The notes under the pieces were generated by a model. The model ran no database searches and was not told the origin of the DNA. It was given only the letters and a program-made list of their open reading frames with translations. Made by a program: the position numbers and the translations under genes. This document shows, one piece after another, positions 1 to 11,836 of a stretch of DNA of 64,000 nt. The stretch covers positions 1-64,000 of the forward strand of contig SAXG01000072.1 in assembly GCA_012932865.1 (NCBI GenBank), read 5' to 3'. Source of the DNA: Amylostereum areolatum. Its lineage: Eukaryota > Basidiomycota > Agaricomycetes > Russulales > Stereaceae. Numbering within the stretch: the stretch's first letter is position 1; every line of letters begins with the position of its first letter.

Positions 1-28
1 TGTGCTTACCTCTGACCCCGTGTCGCAG

Positions 29-1052
<1,024 letters not shown>

Positions 1053-1592
1053 ACCCCGCGCACGAATCTCGCCGCCGGCGCCGTCCCTGTTCATGGTTCT
1101 CGCTCCTTCGCGCGCTTGGTCGCAGACGGTTGTATGTATATATAGGTGTTCATGTGGACAGTGTTTCAAAGCGAAGGGTCGCACTGTCTTGAGCCGAAGA
1201 AGGGAAAGAGAAGGAAACAATAGCCCACGAATGCGATATATTTTCTACTTGTACGGCCTTGCACTGAATCCGAAAGCTCAAGAGCGAGAGCAAAGTTCGC
1301 GCGGGTGGGGTAAGACTTACGGATGATTTGTACACAGCCAGCTTCATGACTTGGAGATGGAATAGCGCCCCCTGGCCTCATCGGTGACGTCACTCCCCTC
1401 TCCTCCCAAAACGTCACGTCACTCCCATCCGCAGGTCCTCCGCTCAACTCCCCCATATAAAAGCCCTTTTCATCCAGTCCCATCGAAGAGCATTCACCCA
1501 CACCCAACCCATCAAATTCAACCTCATATACCAGCCGAACTTCCTCTTCAAATCCCCAGCCAAGTTTACGACCCAAGGTCCAAAACTACGCC
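1053..1592. other. calmodulin 3' region and promoter of the next gene
   Basis: No gene seen. The first part is presumably the 3' UTR of calmodulin. The second half is C-rich on the + strand and holds a TATA box before the broken gene at 1593. Confidence 0.6.
1456..1462 (+). promoter_or_regulatory. TATA box
   Basis: TATAAAA about 130 bases upstream of the ATG at 1593, in a C-rich promoter-like stretch. Confidence 0.5.
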
Positions 1593-2214
1593 ATGTCGCA
1601 CACCCGGATCAACCCCCGCGCTCGACTTCGACTCGCAGAAACGATACCCCCAGCCCGCTCGCGCAAACCCCCGTCTCCCACACCCCCGCCTCCGAATCTA
1701 CGCCGTCGGCCGCCCCCAACCCCGCCCGCCCCGGCCGGCCAGGGACGACTACCCGCCCCAGCTGCATGCCGGCAAAGTCGGCTACGGGCCCTCGTACGGA
1801 CGCGGCGTGGTGCGTGTCCCCCCCCTCTCATCGTCCCCTAAGCAGCGCACAGGCTGATCGACGCGGTGGACGACCGTTTGCAGGGCATGGGCGAGAAGAT
1901 TGCGCGGGGCTGTGAAAGGAGGAGGTCGTCGGCAAGGTCCTGCGCAGCCCGAGACGGTCGAAACACGGGCACCTGCGGCGGACGGGCGAGCTCAAGCGGC
2001 AGGAAGCAGGACGCGAAGGTCGGATCTGTCCGGATGTTCTCGACCCTCCTTTCACCTGGGGCTCATCCGACGATCCGGTTCACAGGACCGCGCCGCCTTC
2101 GGTGACCCGCAGGAGCAGGAGCAGGAGCAGGCAGGCGGCATCCACAGCACAGGTCGGCGAGGGCCCCCATACGGGCGACCAGGAGCGCGCGCGCGAGAAT
2201 GTGCGTGTGGTCTA
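1593..2214 (+). pseudogene. small hydrophilic protein gene broken by several one-base shifts
   Basis: No single frame is open, but protein-like segments follow each other in register only if the frame changes repeatedly: MSHT, then PGSTPALDFDSQ, then NDTPSPLAQTPVSHTPASES, then DDYPPQLHAGKVGYGPSYGRG, a probable intron (about 1805-1851), LIDAVDDRLQGMGEKIA, EEVVGKVLRSP, and KHGHLRRTGELKRQE followed by an open stretch to a stop near 2214. The order (Thr/Ser/Pro-rich start, HAGKVGYGPSYGRG, then a charged GKVL..HG..RRTGELKR block) recalls a conserved uncharacterised basidiomycete family; that recall is from memory and unverified. Nearly every break lies at a short homopolymer (AAA, CCC, GGG), so assembly or sequencing indels are as likely as true decay. 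No function can be assigned. Confidence 0.5.
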
Positions 2215-2674
2215 AGCCGCGCGCAATCGTAGTCGTCTGCAACGTTCGAGGAAGACGCGGTTGGTCGGTAGCGCTCTAGAATGTAAATCTCTTCCGAGAG
2301 AATGGACGCTGTAATTGTATACCCTCGGTTCGGTTTGTTCGTCACAGGCAGAAGAACGCCTTGGCGAACAATGTTCACAACCCTGGACCGGGAAATGTCG
2401 AGACCGGGTGACCAACTTGTAGATTATTGAACAGACGGTAGAGATGACGTGCCGTTCCACTAGCCAGACCGGCGTATACCACTACCGTTACTCGACCGCT
2501 ACACCGTGATGCGAATATGAGAACCTGGCTATGATCACTGACTAGTATGTCATTGTCCGGGGCACCAAAAAACCCGAATCTGTAAGACCAAGTTATTAGT
2601 CTGTAATGGGATACAAATTATTATTACAATGTTACAGCCAGCAAAATCCTACAACGAACAACGACGCGCAGAAC
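2215..2674. other. intergenic, no gene seen
   Basis: Short open frames on both strands lack protein-like composition or splice structure. It lies between the broken gene and the tRNA. Confidence 0.5.
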
Positions 2675-2760
2675 GGGCCTGGCCGGGAATTGAACCCGGG
2701 ACCTCCTCCAAACAAGTTTGAACACCCTAAGAAGGAATCATACTACTAGACCACCAGGCC
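2675..2760 (-). tRNA. tRNA-Pro(AGG) with a 14-base intron
   Basis: On the minus strand the acceptor stem GGCCTGG (from 2760) pairs with CCAGGCC, leaving discriminator C at 2675. The D arm is GTCTAGTAGTATGAT. The anticodon stem CCTTC pairs with GGAGG (one G-T pair), and the T arm is CCGGGTTCAATTCCCGG. The anticodon AGG is at 2726-2728. The loop is split one base 3' of the anticodon by TGTTCAAACTTGTT (2711-2724), the canonical site for eukaryotic tRNA introns removed by the tRNA splicing endonuclease. Confidence 0.93.
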
Positions 2761-3074
2761 AGCTGAGAGGTGGTCCAAACTTACATTCAGGGACCTCGGA
2801 GTCCCTTGCCTTGACTTTGATGCTTTGCGCCCAGATTACGGTACAGTGGGAGAGATATGGAGGGGTAATATACAGCATGGGGGGAATACGATGAACAGGA
2901 CTAGATAGCGTTTGACGAACGATAACAAAACAAGACGACAGAAGCAATTTACGCAAAGCAAAAACAAACCATGACGAGCGAGCCCATTTCTCCTCCTTCA
3001 ATCCTGCAACCCTCAACCAAAGAAACAGCCGAACGCCCCGCCCCGCTGGCTCGAGGGCGAAGGACAACGCGATG

Positions 3075-6000
3075 CTAAGCTTCAGGAGAAGCCCCAAACT
3101 CAGTACGCGAGCAGGAGAGCCACGCGAACCACATCATCATGCGGAGCTGCAGCACGTCCTCCTTCCACACCTTGGTCAAATTCTCCCTGCGGAACTCCTC
3201 CGTCAACTGCGCGCACTTGGCGATGTTCTCCGGGCTGACGAAGTCCGCCGCGACCTTGATGCAGTCCGCGAGGTTGCATACCTGTCGACACGTCCGGTCA
3301 GCTCGGCACCTATGCAAGGACGAAGGAGGAGGATGCCTGTCGTACCTGGTGCGCGCATCCCGCAGGGTATGAACACGGCCTGTCCTGGAAACTGGTACAC
3401 CCTGAAGCTCTGCACACCATGTTTCTCAAACAACTCTTTACGCATATCCGCGTCGAGATAGTAGTGCTGGGCATGGATCGGGTCGACGGTGTTGGGGTCC
3501 CCGAACTTGGAACGTAGGTACTTCCTGATCTCGTCCGCGTCCTCCGCTCGGAAAAGGTCCCACGCGGCGCACCCCGCGCGCCCGTCGGGACCGCGCTCGG
3601 CGTACACCATCATGTTGACCGCGTCGGCCATGTCCATGTGCAACCGCGTCGAGCCATGCGAACCTGCGGTCTCGAACGTCGCTTGTGCGTTGTACATCTT
3701 CGGACCTGTGTGCGCGTGCCGGGAGTCAGCGAAAGCACGGAGGGAAAGGACGGGAAGAAGGAGGGCGTACCGATGTCGGGCGCGACGGTGTTCGACGGGA
3801 AGTGCGACGCGACGTTGAGCACGCCGTCGCGGCGGGTGTAGGTCGGCACGGGCACCGCCTTCGCGAAGTCGGCGTAGAGCTCCGGGAAGGAGACTTTGAA
3901 GTCGGATGAAGGAGGCCAGTCCTTGAGCTTCCACACGTCGTCCTCGGGGCCCACGAGCGCGTCGCGCTGACCGAACTTCTCGAAGAACTCGCCGACGGTG
4001 ACCGTCTTCGTGCTCTCGGACTGGCACTCGACGATCATGCACTCCTGCTTGCCGTACTCTTGCTTGAAGTACTCCGGCGTCCACTGGATGTCGAACTTGG
4101 GGAGCAGGCCGGTGACGACGATCGGCGCGCCCTCGGCCCAGACGCGGCGGAAGACGTCCTCGGTGAGGGCTTCGTCGGTGAAGGTGGGCGCGGCGTGGCT
4201 GGGCACGCCGGAGGGGTCGATCATGATGGGTAGCTCGGTTTCAGGGAAAGTTTGGGCGGAAGGAGGGTTGACGGCAGGAGTAATAAGCTGTCCGATGGGT
4301 TCTTCGACGGTGTGTACAGGGGCGGAAAAAGTCGCGGGCGAGACCAGCTGGTCAGGGAGAGATAGAGCTACCACAACCGGTGTACTTGCTTTAGAGACTT
4401 CGGCGCTGTCCAACGGCAAAGCAGTGGGCATGTACGCGATGGGAGGGAGAGAGTGGTTGCGTGTTTGAGAAGCGTAAGACAGCTCATCAATGATAGGGGC
4501 GGAAGGCTCATCAGGTTTGAGGGCAGGCGCGATACTGGGAGGCGGGGTATCAACTGTGTCTCGTGGTTGAGGAGGCGGTGGTGCATCCTGAGAAGATGCA
4601 GGTAGGGGTGGGGAGCCGTTCAAAGGCAGAGAGAACGTGAACGGAGTGGATTGGGGAGGTATGACAAACACGTCGGGCGAAGGAGCCGCAAGTGGGGATG
4701 GAAAGGAGGGCGTAGAAGCAGCAACATCTTGGACAACACCATCCGCGCCTGAAACGGGAGGAGCAAGGGAGTGGTCAGCGCGGTCCATTGCTTGGCTCGG
4801 CCTTTCCGCGACTACGATGTCGGCCATGACGATATCTTCCTCCAAGGCTGGATACTGAAGGGCAAGATCTTCTTCGCTTAACAGGGGAGCCTCTGTAGGA
4901 GCTGCAGGTGCGGAAACACTGTCGAGCGCAGAGGGGCGTTGAGTGATGGATTCTGCGAATTCCAGAGGTTCATCGTGCGGCATGAGGTCTACAGTGGTAC
5001 TCGGCAAATTTTCTCCAAAGAGAGAAAGAGGAAAACTTACCAGGAAGAGCGTCGTGGTCGGGCTGAGCCAAGATGCCCTCCATCTCTTCCACGATGCCAA
5101 CCAGTTGTGCCGTTGTGAAACGCGACGTGCGCACGAAGTCTTTCGGTTTGTGGGGTTTCCTAAAATGACACAAGAGGAATTCTGCTTTGGCCGGATCGGA
5201 GAAAACTTTGGTGGACGGGTCTGCCTCTGCCCACAGTTGCAGTACTCGCTCATGGCAGTCAGAGCAGGCTTCGCGGCCGCAGCCCCTACACATCCACGTG
5301 CCAGAGAAGAGCGAAGTCATGCACGTATCTGTCAGCGATGATCAGTACAGGTTGCACAAAAGGTAAAGAGCGGCATACCACATGTCGCGCGTACATGAGT
5401 TTCGAGCGAACGCCACCCTACTGCATCGTCAGCATCTTTCAGCTGTAGATGCTCCAGCTCTTGCTTGAGGGTAGGGAGGAGGGCCTGAGCAATGGTGCAC
5501 TAAGAAGCAGGTTAGTTTACACCAGAGTATGTAAGCTCGTAAGAGGAAATTTCTCACCTTTGTCCGCCGAATGTGCACGGGCCCAAGAGGGATGTTCCAC
5601 TCGGTCGGGAAATGGAATGTCGGTGATTGAGAGGCGACCTGGACGTTGTCCGTTGGTGGCACCAGATGACTGCCCGCGACCTCATCTTTTTCATTGAAGG
5701 CGATTACGCGTATGTTCATGAATCGACAGCTATCGCCTGCTTGGCGGCGAGTGCACGCAACACAGGTAGAAACGCCGACGCCGGTTTTATAGCGGGGAAC
5801 GTAACACCGGTGGGTCTGAACCAGGGAGTGGGTCGCAACTAAGTAGATGTAAGGAACAAGTTGGAATAGAGTTAGGGCAAGATCGCGCACCTAACTCCGA
5901 TTTTGAGGGACCTGCAGCTCTATTTGGCTGCACCGCGGACAATGGCGGTCGTGAATGGGAGGCAGCAGCGGCCATAGATAGCTGTCTTGACGTAGGAAGA

Positions 6001-6304
6001 GCTGTTGGAAGCCACCGTTGGTGAGCGGAGACGATAGGCGCGAGATCAGGAAGCGACGTACCCGTGAAACTTGGAGCCTTTGGCCGCTTCGACGCCGTGC
6101 CGTCACTTTGCGAGTCAGGGGATTTCCGCTTTTTTCGGGCGAGAGGACTTGTGCTTAGATGTGGCCCGTGCTGTTGAGAGACTGAGTTGGTTGTGGTCTA
6201 TTCACTTGAACATGGAACATACAGGACGAGGAAGGCGAGCCCTCCGCGAGAACTTCACCGCTCGGGGGACGCTCGTTGTCGTTGACGGTATAGGGGGGCG
6301 CCAT
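3075..6304 (-). CDS. KDM3-like JmjC histone demethylase, possibly frameshifted
   Basis: Predicted nuclear Fe(II)/2-oxoglutarate lysine demethylase of the JMJD1/KDM3 type (H3K9 in characterised members). Reading 5' to 3': a basic segment with KKRK (about 6060-6150), a Cys-rich part (CPRCSQIELQ; CVACTRRQAGDSC), the finger-like CRGCGREACSDCHE, and a long Pro/Ser-rich linker. The JmjC domain follows: a segment starting FRRVWAEGAPIVVTGLLP, the Fe-binding HMD in STRLHMDMADAVNMMVYAE, and the distal part CNLADCIKVAADFVSPEN. The distal His motif (YPAGCAHQ) is one base out of frame with the preceding exon because of an extra base at 3364, so the gene as written cannot encode an intact active site. The 5' end is uncertain: MAPPYTVNDNE at 6304 is the first convincing ATG, but the next junction was not resolved. 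Confidence 0.82.
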
Positions 6305-6677
6305 ATCGAGCGTCGAAGGGTAAGTGTGTGACTCCGGAAGTCGATGCTCGACAGGAGACAACAACATGATGGGAAAGGAGAAACGGAAAGTGGCGTGGTC
6401 GTGGTCAGAAAGCAGGGAGAGGTCTCAGGTCGAGTTCAGTCGAGCCCGGAGCCGAGCCAAGGACGCGTGCACGTGATGATGACGATGCCGGCGGGGGGTT
6501 CATTTTTTCAGCCGGTATTGACTCGTATGCTTCCTCGTCATCCTCAGTACTTACACGCAGTACTCAGTTCCCGTCCTTACGACACGATGTTCAAAAAAAC
6601 CAAACCAATGCATTATCCGACCGCCGTCTTGTCATGAGTACTGCCCCACCGAATTCTGCCTTACATGCAGTACAGGC
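6305..6677. other. intergenic between KDM3-like and kinase-like genes
   Basis: No gene seen. It should hold the promoter of the minus-strand KDM3-like gene and the 3' end of the kinase-like gene. Confidence 0.5.
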
Positions 6678-8091
6678 TCAAGCTTCTGCCAAGTCATCTC
6701 CGCTGAACTCCTCCGAGTCAGAGCTACTAGTACTCTGAGGCTCTGGCACGTCAATGTCCGGGATGTTCTCGAACATCTGTATGACTTCGCTGAAATGATC
6801 TTGCGAGAGAGATGCCGGAGTGCGGTTCGACTTCGTCGCCATGCCAAAGTCAACGAGCCTATACTTATGTTTCCCCTTGAAGTGCGGAGCCTCCACGGCA
6901 GGCTGCAAGGCACTGGGACGTGCGGCTCTAAGTATGTTGTTCTCGGAAATATCTGGGACGACTGGGGAATGTGTCAGTTGATTAGTGTGGCCTGGAGCGT
7001 GCAGAATGGCATACGATTGATACTGAGCGCTTGTACTTCGCTGAACAGGCCACGGATGTCTTTCCTGTATGAAGATGAATCAGCAGAGGTACTTATAACG
7101 GATGCAGAGTGCGAAAAAGCATACATACTTGGATCCCCTGGGAAATAAACCGGACGGGTTCCGACCAAAAGGGCCACGGAGTTTTTCCAGCACAATGATT
7201 GAGAGAATATCTTGACGCGAAGCTCGTTCCGTCAGCATCGGGTGCGGTAGTTCACCAGTTTCAGTTTCAGGATCAGGATCAGCAGCAAACTTGGGCCAGT
7301 TGAAGATAGTATACGGGGCGTCATCCGGGGATGTAGTACGGAGATCCATTTCGAACCACCCGTAGCATCGAGGAATAACGGACCCTTGGAGAGACTCCAT
7401 CTCATCGTAAAACCAAGCCTCGCGCGCAAGCATTTCCACACGATTGGTGAACGCAATCTTGACGACGAGTGGAGGGATTCTGACAGGGTGGGGAGAGTTC
7501 CGTATCCGAACCTTGTTAAGCTCGTGAACGACGGCATTAGAGCCTGCCCCCCTCTTCTCTCCGATCGTGGCGGTGGCGTGTAGGCACTCGGATGGCGGCA
7601 ACACGCTCTCGGGGCGAGAAGGGACCTCACGATAAACAGAGGTGGGGTCGAATTCTTCATAAGGGAAGACCTCCGCTTTAACGAGGTCCTTGGGGATGTT
7701 GACACGAGTCAAGCGAGCTGGACATGGTGTCCCGTTGCGATTCAGAATGCCGTTGATGGTCAAAGACCCTATCGAGTTGAGGTTCTACGATATTGTCAAC
7801 GTAAGCATGATGCGCAACATGCATACTGAACACCGAGTAAGTACTCACCAGAATGTTCATATCCTGGAGGAGTCTTAACACACGTCACACGCGCAGTACC
7901 GCGGCTTGCTATATATCTTCAAGTCCCACGTGGAAAACGCGTGTTGTCCCAGAAAGCATTCGGAGAAAGAGCTGAGAGGGATTCAAGGGTGGTGAGTTGG
8001 AGGATTCGAGGAAGACATGGCAATTGACGCACCTGCCAGAAGTGTAGTCCTTCGAAGTAAGACGAGGAACGCCAAGGTGAAACGACGACAT
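6678..8091 (-). CDS. protein kinase-like protein
   Basis: Multi-exon gene with kinase-fold hallmarks: VVKIA followed by EAWFYDEMESLQG (candidate VAIK Lys and helix-C Glu), CYGWFEMDL, SIIVLEKLRGPFG (hinge-like), DISENNIL (catalytic Asp and Asn) and YRLVDFGMATKS (DFG). The DIS..NIL plus DFG combination resembles the fungal FunK1-like or aminoglycoside-phosphotransferase-like kinases more than classical Ser/Thr kinases. The start is taken at MSSFHLGVPRL (8091), spliced to SFSECFLGQHAFSTWDLK and onward. The C-terminus is acidic (SSSDSEEFSGDDLAEA, stop at 6678). A related fragment lies at 34.7-35.2 kb. The first two internal junctions are approximate; substrate unknown. Confidence 0.65.
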
Positions 8092-8302
8092 GTTACTCCG
8101 CAAAGAAGATATGTAATACAACAAATGGAACAAGATGGGTATGCAATGGTAAAATCTGCAGATCTATGTGGTAAATAGCCAGCGAGAAGTAAGCTATAGA
8201 GTAAACTAATAAAGATATGAAAGGCGTGGAAGGATGCAGACCGAGAGAACACTGATGCCCCGAAAGAAAAAGAAGGATCTCACCCATAAGCTTATGTCCT
8301 CT

Positions 8303-9877
8303 TCACGTCGAAGGAGGAACTGGGCCCATCCTAGCACCGAAGCCATTCACCCATGAAAACAACTCGTCCTTCGCAGACACCGCTCGCTCCTTCTCCGCCT
8401 CGAGCCGTGCATGCAGCTCCCCCTTCTCATTCTCCAGTCCTGTGATAGCCGCATCCTTCTGACGTATTTCAGCTTCATGAGCATCTCGCACCGCCTTGAG
8501 ATCCGCCAGGGCGTCCGCACGTAACGCGTCGATCTCCGCACAGTACGTCCGTTTTGCCTCGTCCATGTCCGCCCGATGTTGCGCGATGATCTCGTCCAGT
8601 TCCCGCCACCTTTGCTCCAGAGCGCGGCACTGCGCGTCCTTCTGTCGAACCTGCTCTTCCAGCTGCGAGCACCGCACCTCCGCCGCCGCCCGCGCCTCCT
8701 CTCGCTCCGCAGATTGCGCTTTCAATGCCCGGATCTCGGCGTCGAGTGCAAACTGTGGCGGCTGGGCGTCATCCATAGCAACATCGTCGTCGTCGTCGTC
8801 GTCATCTTCAGCCGGGTGGTGGACGAACGAGGAGCCGCGGCGCGTGGGAGTCTGTGCTGGCTGTATGAGGGTAGGTTGACGGGTGATACGTGTGATACCC
8901 CGATCCTCCGTGTCGGGCGGCGTAGGAAGGAACCCATGATGGTGCGAGGGCCTCTGCCGCGACTCAGAGGGTGTCGAGAAGAGGTCACTGGTGTTTCCGG
9001 CATGGGACGGCCCAGCATTGTTGGACGCGGTCGTGGTAGCGGCAGATTCGCGTTGAGTGACGACGGTCACGGTATGGGAAGAGAGAGGGCTTGGTGGCAG
9101 TGCACAGACAAGAGAAAAGCTTGGAGTAGCATGCGCGCTTGCAGAGGACGGGTCGTAGAAGGACGTCTGCATCTGCACGCTCTTCTTCTCGCGGGGCGCA
9201 TCCTGGGGCGCGCGCTCGAGCGCGACGATGCGCTCCTTGGCCTCCTTCAGCGCGGCGTCTTTCGCGTCGAGGTCGTCCTCCATCTCCGCGACGGTGCGCC
9301 TGCGCGTACCGCGGAAGTAGCGGCGGGTTTGGGCGATGAAGTCGCGGTATCCGTTCGAGGAATCGTGGTGGATGTTCGCTTCGACTGCGAACTCGGCGAG
9401 CCTATACGGAGCGGTCGGTCAGTCGATCCGATGCGCATGGGGAGGGCAGGATAGGGGCATACCGCGGTTTGACTTCATCGCAGAGGAGGTACCCATCTTC
9501 TACGCGGCAGACGTAGCGCGAACGTTTCTAGGATGTACAGAGTCAGACATCCTGCCCGTACGGCATCGGAGAGAGTGGACACGCACTGCTCTCCGCAGCG
9601 CGCCTCGGACGTAGCTGTTCTGTCGATTTTCGGTCCCGCGCAAGATGTCGCCGTTTTGCTGGGCGCTGTGTCGGACTGAACGGCGGCGCGCGAGCGGAAG
9701 GTCACGATGAGTGTTCGAAGATGGAAGGAAGAAGGCGGGTTGCTCACCGCCCCGCTGGAGCTCGTCCTCCGTGATAGGGTCTGGCTGGACGTCGCGTCCG
9801 ACCGCATCAACAGTCTCGCGCGTGAGGAAGTGGAGTAGGCCTACATTAACCTGATGGTCAGCCAGACGTTCCTTCAT
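8303..9877 (-). CDS. coiled-coil protein A (tandem paralog of 11837-13935)
   Basis: The N-terminus starts MKERLADHQVNVGLLHFLT and contains GRDVQPDPITEDELQ and DGYLLCDEVKPR. After an exon with RLAEFAVEANIHHDSSNGYRD and FIAQTRRYFRGTRRRT comes a long exon: Ser/Thr/Pro-rich linker, an acidic run of eight Asp, then about 130 residues of Ala/Glu/Arg-rich coiled coil. It ends near MGPVPPST at the stop (8303). The matching N-terminal words in the second copy (GNDVAPDPLTTEQIQ; NGYVLCDAVKEG; RLAETAVARDIHYGGADAYHQ) show the exons are real. I do not recognise the family; the basic patch and coiled coil fit a DNA- or protein-binding scaffold, but nothing more can be said. Exact junctions in the first third are approximate. 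Confidence 0.62.
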
Positions 9878-10159
9878 GCTGAGTTGATGGTAAGAACTCG
9901 CGGTCAAGGTATGTTGCTGGTCTATGGACAGGCATGCGGTATCTGAAAGGATGGATGTGGTTTAGGAATTGGGGGGATCTTGAGAAGTCTTGAGCCTGAG
10001 GGATACGAAGTATACGCCCGCTGACATTCGATGCCGTTTTATGCGTCGGGCGTGAAAGGGGCCAGCAGCAGCAGGACGTTATACACAATGCAACGCGTCT
10101 ATGTTGAATGTTGAAGGGCGATGATTCCACTCGCGGGTACAAACGAACCCTCAACCGTT

Positions 10160-10199
<40 letters not shown>

Positions 10200-10517
10200 T
10201 TTGGGGGGTGGGGGGGTTGTCTTCTTTTTGCGTGCCAAGGACCTGAAGCGGAGCTCGTGGAGCAAAGGGAACTCGAGAAACAAAGGGGCCAAAGAACCAG
10301 TGGGACAAAGGGCATTCATGACGATCCTGTTTGGGACATTCTGTTAGAACCACGGAAGTGATTCCAGGAGAAACCGACGACGTACGAGCTATCACCCGCG
10401 ACCGACGACCTCGCGAAGAAAACATCCGACAGGATAGAGCGAAATTCCTACAACATCTATTCGGAATTCTAACTTACAAACACGGCGACGCCGCAATGGA
10501 CCCACACGCGCCGACTG
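9878..10517. other. promoter region of coiled-coil gene A
   Basis: No gene. It contains a TTTC microsatellite and a segment (about 9970-10060) resembling 13965-14050 upstream of paralog B, including a shared GGGGGATCTTGA.GA.TCTTGA motif and ATTTTATG.G.C.GGCGT. Confidence 0.55.
10158..10202. repeat. TTTC microsatellite
   Basis: About eleven uninterrupted TTTC units, followed by a G-rich run. It is absent from the matching position upstream of the paralogous gene B. Confidence 0.9.
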
Positions 10518-11519
10518 CTACTCCCGCCCGTCCTCCTCCACGTTCCCCACAAGCAGCGCCATCAACCGCGGGCGGGTCCTCGCTTCCTCCAACCACGCGC
10601 TCACGCCCTCGTCCCCCCGCTCCGCCGCCGCCAACATACCGTGTATGTCCTCAGCAGTAAGCACGACGTCCTCCACCAGAAGCGTGCGCGGCGTACGGTC
10701 GTAAAACCTTCCTAGACGCGAGGTCACTTCAATGGGCCCGCGCAACGCCGGACCTTCTCCCGCCTCGGTCTCCTCTTCCCCTGCGTCCGAGACCGGCACG
10801 AACACCGGAGCTGCGCGCGCGCGGGCGTGAACTCGGGACACGGTGAGCTCGATCCTCCTCATCGACTTGTTCTCGCTGATCCGGAGCAGCGCGTCGTAGG
10901 GCGTCCACGTGGGCGGGAAGGGCGTGCGGATGCATCTGAGGCCCGGGGCGTGCGCGAGAGCACCGACGATCTCGGGGTAGGCGACGGCGAGGCGGAAGGT
11001 GGTGTGGAAGGTGGAGAGCGCGGGCCAGGTTGGAAGAGCAGACGCCAGTCCGCAGAGGATGGCGCGACGGCGTTCGGGGTGAGGTGTGTGCAGAGACCGT
11101 CGGCGGAGGAGGAGCGTGTGGGGGCCGGGGGTGAGGGCGGAGAGCGCTGCACCGACCGCGGTGCCAGAGGAGAGATCTAACTCTCCAAGGGAGGATTCCG
11201 CATCGAGGGTGAGGTCGAGCGTTTCGAGCGCGACAGGCTCGGGTTTGGTCCCGATCGCTTGGAAAATGGGGGCGAGGCCGGGGTAGGTCGCGGAGGCGAT
11301 GAGGACGCGGGTGTGGTGAGCGTAGTTAGGGGTGGTAGAGAGGGTGCGGGAAAGGAGGGCGGCGGAGCGGGAGTTGGCGAGGGTTAGTGTGTGGTACAGG
11401 AGCGGGGTGGCGATGCGGGCGAGGGTGTGGTGAGTGGAAAGAACGGGGACGAGGTCGGGTTGGGAGAGGAGGTCGACGATGCGCTCGAGTATCTCTTCGG
11501 GGAGGGCGAGGAGAGGCAT
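10518..11519 (-). CDS. F-box-like protein
   Basis: Single-exon gene of 333 residues. The start MPLLALPEEILERIVDLLSQ, then DLVPVLSTHHTLARIATPLLYHTLTL, is the F-box helix pattern (LPxEILxxIxxxL..L..L..V.....I..PLLY) typical of basidiomycete F-box proteins that recruit substrates to SCF ubiquitin ligases. The rest is Leu-rich without a clear repeat. It ends MALLVGNVEEDGRE. Earlier in-frame codons up to 11612 have no ATG, so 11519 is chosen as start. A 3' stub of a second copy lies at 14587-14750. Confidence 0.72.
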   Translation of the reverse strand: MPLLALPEEILERIVDLLSQPDLVPVLSTHHTLARIATPLLYHTLTLANSRSAALLSRTLSTTPNYAHHTRVLIASATYPGLAPIFQAIGTKPEPVALETLDLTLDAESSLGELDLSSGTAVGAALSALTPGPHTLLLRRRSLHTPHPERRRAILCGLASALPTWPALSTFHTTFRLAVAYPEIVGALAHAPGLRCIRTPFPPTWTPYDALLRISENKSMRRIELTVSRVHARARAAPVFVPVSDAGEEETEAGEGPALRGPIEVTSRLGRFYDRTPRTLLVEDVVLTAEDIHGMLAAAERGDEGVSAWLEEARTRPRLMALLVGNVEEDGRE

Positions 11520-11836
11520 TTGGGGGGCGTCAAAAACCGGATGGCGGAGGTCAGTTGATAATCGATAAAGACTGAGAGAGCTCAGAGTCAGAGCGCCGAC
11601 GACCTGCGACAAGTTGCATTCACGCTCACATACGATTACGAAGGATTACATGCAACAAAGACATTTGTATGCGTACAACAATCGGGTATACGAGATATCA
11701 GATCTAGAATACACTTCATCAAACTCGTACACGGTCGACAGGTGCTGAACCCAGATGCGTAGCCAGAGAGAAAAACATACACTATATAGAAGAAGAGAAA
11801 GCACCGCACCACTTGCGACACGGTCGCCCCCCGCCT
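11520..11836. other. intergenic, no gene seen
   Basis: Promoter side of the F-box gene and 3' end of coiled-coil gene B. AT-richer than its neighbours; no coding signal. Confidence 0.5.

Noticed and set aside
10158..10202. Microsatellite as part of a coding exon (Ser/Phe- or Lys/Glu-rich frames)
   Set aside because: Frames over the tract exist only because TTTC repeats lack stops; the tract is absent from the paralogous promoter.
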